Assembly: GCA_031282385.1 (NCBI GenBank)
Contig: JAITDV010000669.1
Coordinates: forward strand, 1-11,159
DNA: 11,159 nt
Direction of reading: 5' to 3'
Origin: Planctomycetaceae bacterium
GTDB lineage: Bacteria > Planctomycetota > Planctomycetia > Pirellulales > Thermoguttaceae
Position 1 is the first letter of the stretch, and each line of letters begins with the position of its first letter. Under the pieces are notes generated by a model. The model did no database searches, was not told where the DNA came from, and was given only the letters and a program-made list of their open reading frames with translations. This document shows, piece by piece, positions 7,597-11,159 of this stretch. Both the position numbers and the translations under genes were made by a program.

Positions 7597-7893
7597 ATGA
7601 CAAAAAAAGATATTGTTCGTTCAATTGCGGAGAAACTTGATCTGACGCAATTACAAACGAAAGAAATTGTCCAGAAGACATTCGATGCGATTGTTGAGAC
7701 GATAGTTGAGGAAAGGCGTATTGAGCTTCGTAATTTCGGAGTGTTTGAAGTCAAACGCCGCGCTGCAAGAAAAGCGCGAAATCCGAAAACCGGCGAAAAA
7801 GTATTCGTTAAAGAAAAATTTGTTGTTACATTTAAGCCTGGGAAAATTATGGAAGAACGGGTTGCAAAATTGACAGATAAATCCGCGAAATAG
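7597..7893 (+). CDS. HU/IHF-family DNA-binding protein
   Basis: 98 residues, the normal HU length. The N-terminal helical part (1-42, M-T-K-K-D-I-V-R-S-I...) forms the dimer body. I-E-L-R-N-F-G-V-F-E-V (42-52) and the R-N-P-K-T-G-E tip (61-67) mark the beta-arm that wraps DNA; Pro63 is the intercalating residue that kinks the helix. F-V-V-T-F-K-P-G-K (75-83) closes the saddle. The protein should bind DNA as a dimer and compact the nucleoid or help assemble repair and recombination complexes. HU and IHF subunits cannot be told apart reliably from this sequence, so no symbol is given. The short Lys/Asp/Ser tail is ordinary. Between the secDF terminator region and the start there is an imperfect hairpin (GTCAGAA / TTTCAGAC, about 7534-7551) in the leader. 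Strong ribosome binding suggests high expression, as expected for a nucleoid protein. Confidence 0.94.
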   Translation: MTKKDIVRSIAEKLDLTQLQTKEIVQKTFDAIVETIVEERRIELRNFGVFEVKRRAARKARNPKTGEKVFVKEKFVVTFKPGKIMEERVAKLTDKSAK

Positions 7894-8757
7894 ATTAAAC
7901 CGTTTACAACTAAATTACACCAACTTACATAATTTCCTATTGGAAATTAATGATGGAAAGTGAAAATTTGTATGCGGTTTGTTTAAGCTATTCGTACTTT
8001 ATTTTTTGGAGCTTGTGCGGTTTACCTTTTGGTAAGCTTTGCCGAGATTTTAAATTTGCCGGATTTTAAAGTGCGTTAGTATATTTGGAATAAGATTCGT
8101 TTGGTTTGATCCATTTGTGTTTTGTTGTCCTTTGCGGATTTCCTTTTGGGCGGTCTGTTTTCAACTTTTCATGCTTTAATTTTCGGAGACTTGTGTCAGC
8201 TGACTTATTGCCAAGCTGATGTTGTCGAAGTTTGAATCAGTTAATTATAAAGTGTGTTTGGTATATTTTTTTGAGGACGACAGTTTTTGAAATGCGATTG
8301 GTGAACGATCAACGTTTTACTTATCCGTGTGATTTTATTCCCGAAAGCATTTTTTACAGCGCTTTCGGTATCTGCAATTTTCAAAATCGTTTTGACGTGT
8401 TACCGAAACTTGATTTGGCAGAATGTTACGTGATTATGACGGCAAAAAATTGTACTCGATTTTGTTGTTGTCATAATTGCGGGCGTGGAGCTTGATTGGG
8501 TTTCGGTATTCACAGTTATGATTTTGTGGTTGTTTGTGGTTTATTCTTTGGTTTTTCAGTTTATAGGTTACAGGCTGTTCGCACTTAATTTTTTTGTCAA
8601 CCTTCACAGGTGAAAGCAAGTCTTTATGCCTTCGGAGAAACGAATTCTAATGTGAGTCCGGTATAGCTCGTTACGGACAATTTATCTAATTATCTAAACC
8701 AAAAAAAATCCCAAAGAATAGTATAAATTTCATCAACTAGGATTTTTTTTAATTGCT
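7894..8757 (+). other. 864-bp T/G-rich gap with several hairpins
   Basis: No convincing gene. TAATTTCC / GGAAATTA (7930-7937, 7942-7949) is an 8-bp hairpin 37 nt after the HU stop, perhaps its terminator although no T tract follows. TTTTGGAGCTTGTGCGG (about 8007-8023) and TTTTCGGAGACTTGTG (8180-8195) look like relatives, each followed by a hairpin: TTACC-TTTT-GGTAA near 8020-8033, and TGTCAGCT (8194-8201) with AGCTGATG (8214-8221, two G-U pairs). CCGAAAGC (8341-8348) pairs with GCTTTCGG (8361-8368), loop 12 nt. An 87-codon frame at 8232-8495 needs a TTG start, lacks a ribosome site and is Cys-rich, so I do not call it. The region may be a structured leader of the next gene, a non-coding RNA or a decayed locus. 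Confidence 0.4.
8701..8750 (+). promoter_or_regulatory. Hairpin with T tract just before the metXW start
   Basis: AAAAAAAATCC (8701-8711) is a perfect 11-bp complement of GGATTTTTTTT (8740-8750), with a 28-nt loop. The right arm ends 7 nt before the ATG and covers the place of a ribosome site. It could hide the start region, act as a weak attenuator, or be a chance A/T pairing. TATAAA at 8722-8727 lies in the loop and could be a -10 box, though no -35 box is evident. Confidence 0.35.
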
Positions 8758-10533
8758 ATGGATTCAATTTTTGACAGTACGGATTCGGTTCGCAATGCTA
8801 ACCCGCTTAAATATGCGTGTGAATTTGTGTATTCTTCACCATTTAGGCTTGAACGCGGCGGTTGCCTTTCTGAAGTTCGTATAACTTACGAAACTTATGG
8901 TGAATTAAATGAACGTAAAGACAATGCGGTTTTAATTTGTCATGCGATTTCGGGAGATTCGCATGTTGCGGCGCATGATTTAGATGATGGTTCAGGCTGG
9001 TGGGAAATCATGGTCGGTTCAGGCAAGCCGATAGATACAGACAAGTATTTTGTTATTTGTCCTAATTTTCTTGGCGGTTGTCGTGGTACTACTGGACCTA
9101 ATTCAATTAATCCTGATACTGGTAATCGTTATGGGTTAGATTTTCCGGAGGTTACGATTGGTGATATTGTTGAGGCGGATTGTCTTTTGGTAGATAGTCT
9201 TGGTATTACGCGATTGTTATCGGTTGTGGGCGGTTCTCTTGGCGGGGTTGTAACGTTGGAGTGGGCAACTCGTTTTCCGGATCGTGTTCTTTCGGTAATA
9301 CCGTTAGCTACGGCGGCGCACATGACCAGCCAGGCGTTAGCGTTTGACATAGTTGCGCGCAATGCGATTCAAAGTGATCCGAATTATTTGGGCGGACGTT
9401 ATCATGATAACGGTGTAATTCCGGCAAGCGGGTTGGCAATAGCGCGAATGTTGGGGCATATAACGTATCTGTCGCGTGAGGCAATGATGAAAAAATTTGA
9501 TTCGACTCGTAATCAAGCACGCAAGATTGAGACGGCGTTTGAGACAAAGTTTTCTGTTGGTTCGTATCTTGCGTATCAGGGCGGCAAATTTGTTGAGCGT
9601 TTTGATGCAAATAGTTATGTTGTTCTTACTACGGCAATAGACAATTTTGATCTTGGCAGTACGCCGTTGGAGTTGCAGAGGTCTTTGAAGTGTTCGATGT
9701 GTCGTTGGTTGATTCTTAGTTTTACGACGGACTGGCTTTTTCCTTCTTTTTTATCTCGTGAGCTTGTGGGGGCGTTGTTGGCGACGGACAAGCGGGTAAG
9801 TTATTGTGATATTCCAAGTCAATGCGGTCATGATGGTTTTCTTTTACCGGATGAGTTTGAGCTTTATGGTGAGATGATACGGTCGTTTTTGAACAATGTT
9901 TCGTTTGAGATTTTGTATGGCGGTGTACCGCTAATTGATCGACCGGATCGGATTGATTATGAGCAGATTTTGGATTTGATTCCGCGTGGGGCAAAGGTGT
10001 TGGATTTGGGGTGTGGCAAGGGTGGTTTATTGGCGAGGTTACGCCAACGCGGTGGTTGCAGGGTTCAAGGGATAGAGATTAAGGAGAAGTATGTGTTGCA
10101 ATGTATTGATCGCGGACTGGATGTGGTGCAAGCGGATTTGAATGAGGGGTTGAAGTTTTTTTCGGATCAACAATTTGATTTTGTGGTTTTATCGAAGACG
10201 CTGCAGACGGTGCGGGATGTTGAGTTTGTGTTGGATGAGATGTTGCGGGTGGGGGTTCGTGGAATTGTGAGTTTTCCGAACTTAGGGTTTCACGAACACA
10301 GACAACGTTTGATGAAAGACGGACGCGCGCCGAATTTAGAAGCGGGAACGCCGAAAGAATGGTACAACACGTCGAATGTAAGATTTCTTACTCTAGCTGA
10401 TTTTGAAGATTTTTGTAACAAAAAAGGGATCAATGTACATCATTGCATCGCGATTGACACAAAACAACAAAAACAAATTAACGAAAATCCAAACGAAAAC
10501 GCAGATGAAGTTATTTTAGTATTGAGCAAGTAA
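8758..10533 (+). CDS. metXW: MetX-MetW fusion: homoserine O-acyltransferase with MetW domain
   Basis: 591 residues. Residues 1-378 are a full MetX, an alpha/beta-hydrolase that acylates homoserine for methionine synthesis: C-H-A-I-S-G-D-S-H-V (61-70), P-N-F-L-G-G-C-R-G-T-T-G-P (102-114), nucleophile Ser160 in G-G-S-L-G-G (158-163; Leu161 where Met is common), Asp325 in T-T-D-W-L-F-P-S and His358 in C-G-H-D-G-F-L-L. Residues about 397-565 are a full MetW, a methyltransferase-fold protein: V-L-D-L-G-C-G-K-G-G-L-L (414-425), S-K-T-L-Q (479-483), E-M-L-R-V-G-V-R-G-I-V-S-F-P-N-L-G (494-510) and E-W-Y-N-T-S-N-V (534-541). The two are joined by under 20 residues with no stop or frameshift. In many proteobacteria metX and metW are adjacent separate genes, and MetW supports MetX. 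Acetyl versus succinyl donor is not decided. Codon use changes sharply near 10280. Confidence 0.92.
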   Translation: MDSIFDSTDSVRNANPLKYACEFVYSSPFRLERGGCLSEVRITYETYGELNERKDNAVLICHAISGDSHVAAHDLDDGSGWWEIMVGSGKPIDTDKYFVICPNFLGGCRGTTGPNSINPDTGNRYGLDFPEVTIGDIVEADCLLVDSLGITRLLSVVGGSLGGVVTLEWATRFPDRVLSVIPLATAAHMTSQALAFDIVARNAIQSDPNYLGGRYHDNGVIPASGLAIARMLGHITYLSREAMMKKFDSTRNQARKIETAFETKFSVGSYLAYQGGKFVERFDANSYVVLTTAIDNFDLGSTPLELQRSLKCSMCRWLILSFTTDWLFPSFLSRELVGALLATDKRVSYCDIPSQCGHDGFLLPDEFELYGEMIRSFLNNVSFEILYGGVPLIDRPDRIDYEQILDLIPRGAKVLDLGCGKGGLLARLRQRGGCRVQGIEIKEKYVLQCIDRGLDVVQADLNEGLKFFSDQQFDFVVLSKTLQTVRDVEFVLDEMLRVGVRGIVSFPNLGFHEHRQRLMKDGRAPNLEAGTPKEWYNTSNVRFLTLADFEDFCNKKGINVHHCIAIDTKQQKQINENPNENADEVILVLSK

Positions 10534-10544
10534 GAGAAACCTAC

Positions 10545-10647
10545 ATATATTATTCGTCCTATAAATTGTGCGGCTCAAGAGCGTTAAAGCCTGCTTTCTG
10601 ATAGGCAAGCAGATGGTGATAAACGAAATTTAACGTGTGAACGGTTT
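10545..10647 (-). repeat. Repeat B, copy 3, inverted (103 bp)
   Basis: The reverse complement aligns without gaps to the copies at 597 and 2062, from AAACCGTTCACACGTTAAAT to a diverged tail. The hairpin is GCCTGCTT (10589-10596) with AAGCAG (10607-10612) on the + strand; the outer two pairs are a G-U pair and a mismatch. The T tract belongs to the minus strand, so it would end leftward transcripts better than metXW, whose stop is 11 nt away. The 258 bp between this copy and the next (10648-10905) are AT-rich and hold no gene that I can support. Confidence 0.8.
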
Positions 10648-10905
10648 AAATAAATCTCAAACAAACAATCAATCCATAATATTCCTTTGTATTTGTCTGT
10701 ACTTTTTATTATTTTAGATAGGTGTTATAATTTTCGCGGCTTTTGTTTTTCGGGGTCAAAAGCGATGTATATTCGGAGCAATTGAATTTTCGGTTTTTGG
10801 GCAAGTGTTTATATTTGTTATGTTTTCAATGTTCCTTTTTGTTCATTAAAAAACAGAACGAAAATTTACAATGTGAAGGGTATATTTTTTTATCATGTAG
10901 TGTAA

Positions 10906-10999
10906 ATATGCTGTTTGTACTATAAATTGCATGACTCAAGAGTGTAAAAGCCTGCTTTCTGATAGGTAAGCAGGCGGTGTGAAGAAAATTTAACGTGTA
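10906..10999 (-). repeat. Repeat B, copy 4, inverted, cut at its 5' end by repeat A
   Basis: The reverse complement matches B from its position 9 onward: ACACGTTAAAT, the perfect hairpin (GCCTGCTT 10950-10957 with AAGCAGGC 10968-10975 on the + strand), TTTTAC, and a well-kept tail AATTTATAGTACAAACAGC. The first eight or so bases of B are missing; the match stops at TA (10998-10999), exactly where repeat A begins. This suggests that A inserted into this B copy. Confidence 0.8.
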
Positions 11000-11159
11000 G
11001 ATAAGACCTTTTCGCTAACCTGTAGGAGACCATCCCTGACCCCTCCGAAGGAGGGGAATTATTCGCCTCCCTCGGCGGCGTCTTCTTATTCCCCTCCTTC
11101 GGAGGGGTTAGGGGTGGTCTCGGAGGAGTTAAAGGCGGTTTTTTGTTGTGTTGATGTAT
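10998..11159 (+). mobile_element. Repeat A, long-form copy, cut by window end
   Basis: Begins GATAAGACCTTTTCGC after a TA and matches the 2218 copy through both halves, up to GTTGATGTAT at the window end; the right inverted end is missing. At the centre it carries about 50 extra bases (from 11057), so two separate hairpins, CCCCTCCGAAGGAGGGG (11040-11056) and CCCCTCCTTCGGAGGGG (11091-11107), replace the single palindrome. The AATTATTC after the first hairpin is also present at the window start, so both end copies are of this long form and face opposite ways. Confidence 0.75.

Noticed and set aside
8232..8495. 87-codon open frame, Cys-rich at its end
   Set aside because: Needs a TTG start, has no ribosome site, overlaps a perfect 8-bp hairpin and resembles no family that I know.
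8645..8675. GGTATAGCTCGTTA, like a tRNA D-arm
   Set aside because: No T-arm, anticodon arm or acceptor stem can be placed around it.
8640..8700. Possible SAM or other riboswitch in front of metXW
   Set aside because: I could not find the conserved core of a known SAM, SAH or cobalamin riboswitch; only a 5-bp GTCCG/CGGAC stem is seen.
10743..10925. 60-codon open frame after metXW
   Set aside because: Low-complexity Phe/Leu/Cys-rich product, no ribosome site, and its end runs into repeat B4.
597..11000. Four B repeats as a CRISPR array or integron attC sites
   Set aside because: Copies are kilobases apart or inverted, spacing is irregular and no cas or integrase gene is present; B has no attC-type arms.

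Overview
The window holds six convincing protein genes, all on the + strand, in AT-rich DNA with wide non-coding gaps. By protein style it most resembles an AT-rich member of the Planctomycetota. The HU-family protein, the DHH phosphoesterase (C-terminal GGGH motif) and the long single-chain SecDF with a proline/glutamate-rich N-terminal extension all have the look of planctomycete versions. Most starts also lack a Shine-Dalgarno sequence. This placement is from memory of family patterns, not a search.

Layout, left to right: the cut end of a palindromic repeat ('A', 1-67); arfB, a GGQ ribosome-rescue hydrolase (152-559); a 103-bp hairpin repeat ('B1'); an nrnA-like DHH phosphoesterase (960-2009); B2 followed by an intact A element flanked by TA dinucleotides (2216-2372); an approximately 860-bp gap with a leader-like hairpin; yajC (3228-3587); a 421-bp gap; secDF as one 1128-residue chain (4009-7395); an HU/IHF-type DNA-binding protein (7597-7893); an 864-bp T/G-rich gap with several hairpins; a metX-metW fusion (8758-10533); then inverted B copies (B3, B4) and another A copy cut by the window end.

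How the genes relate: YajC and SecDF are partners in the Sec translocon and are kept in order here, although separated by a long gap. The MetX-MetW fusion joins an acyltransferase of methionine synthesis to the protein commonly encoded beside it. ArfB, the DHH phosphoesterase and HU are housekeeping functions without an evident common pathway. Gaps between genes are long, so the genes are probably transcribed mostly one by one.

The least ordinary content is the repeat system. Four copies of B carry a terminator-like hairpin, and three lie just after a gene. A is a small non-coding element with 24-bp terminal inverted repeats, a TA target-site duplication and a GC-rich palindrome. It resembles a MITE of the IS630/Tc1-mariner type, and two of its three copies appear to sit inside B copies. 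Because both window ends fall inside A, the window may be an assembly contig that stopped at repeats. I see no CRISPR array, tRNA, rRNA, toxin-antitoxin pair, defence locus or transposase gene.
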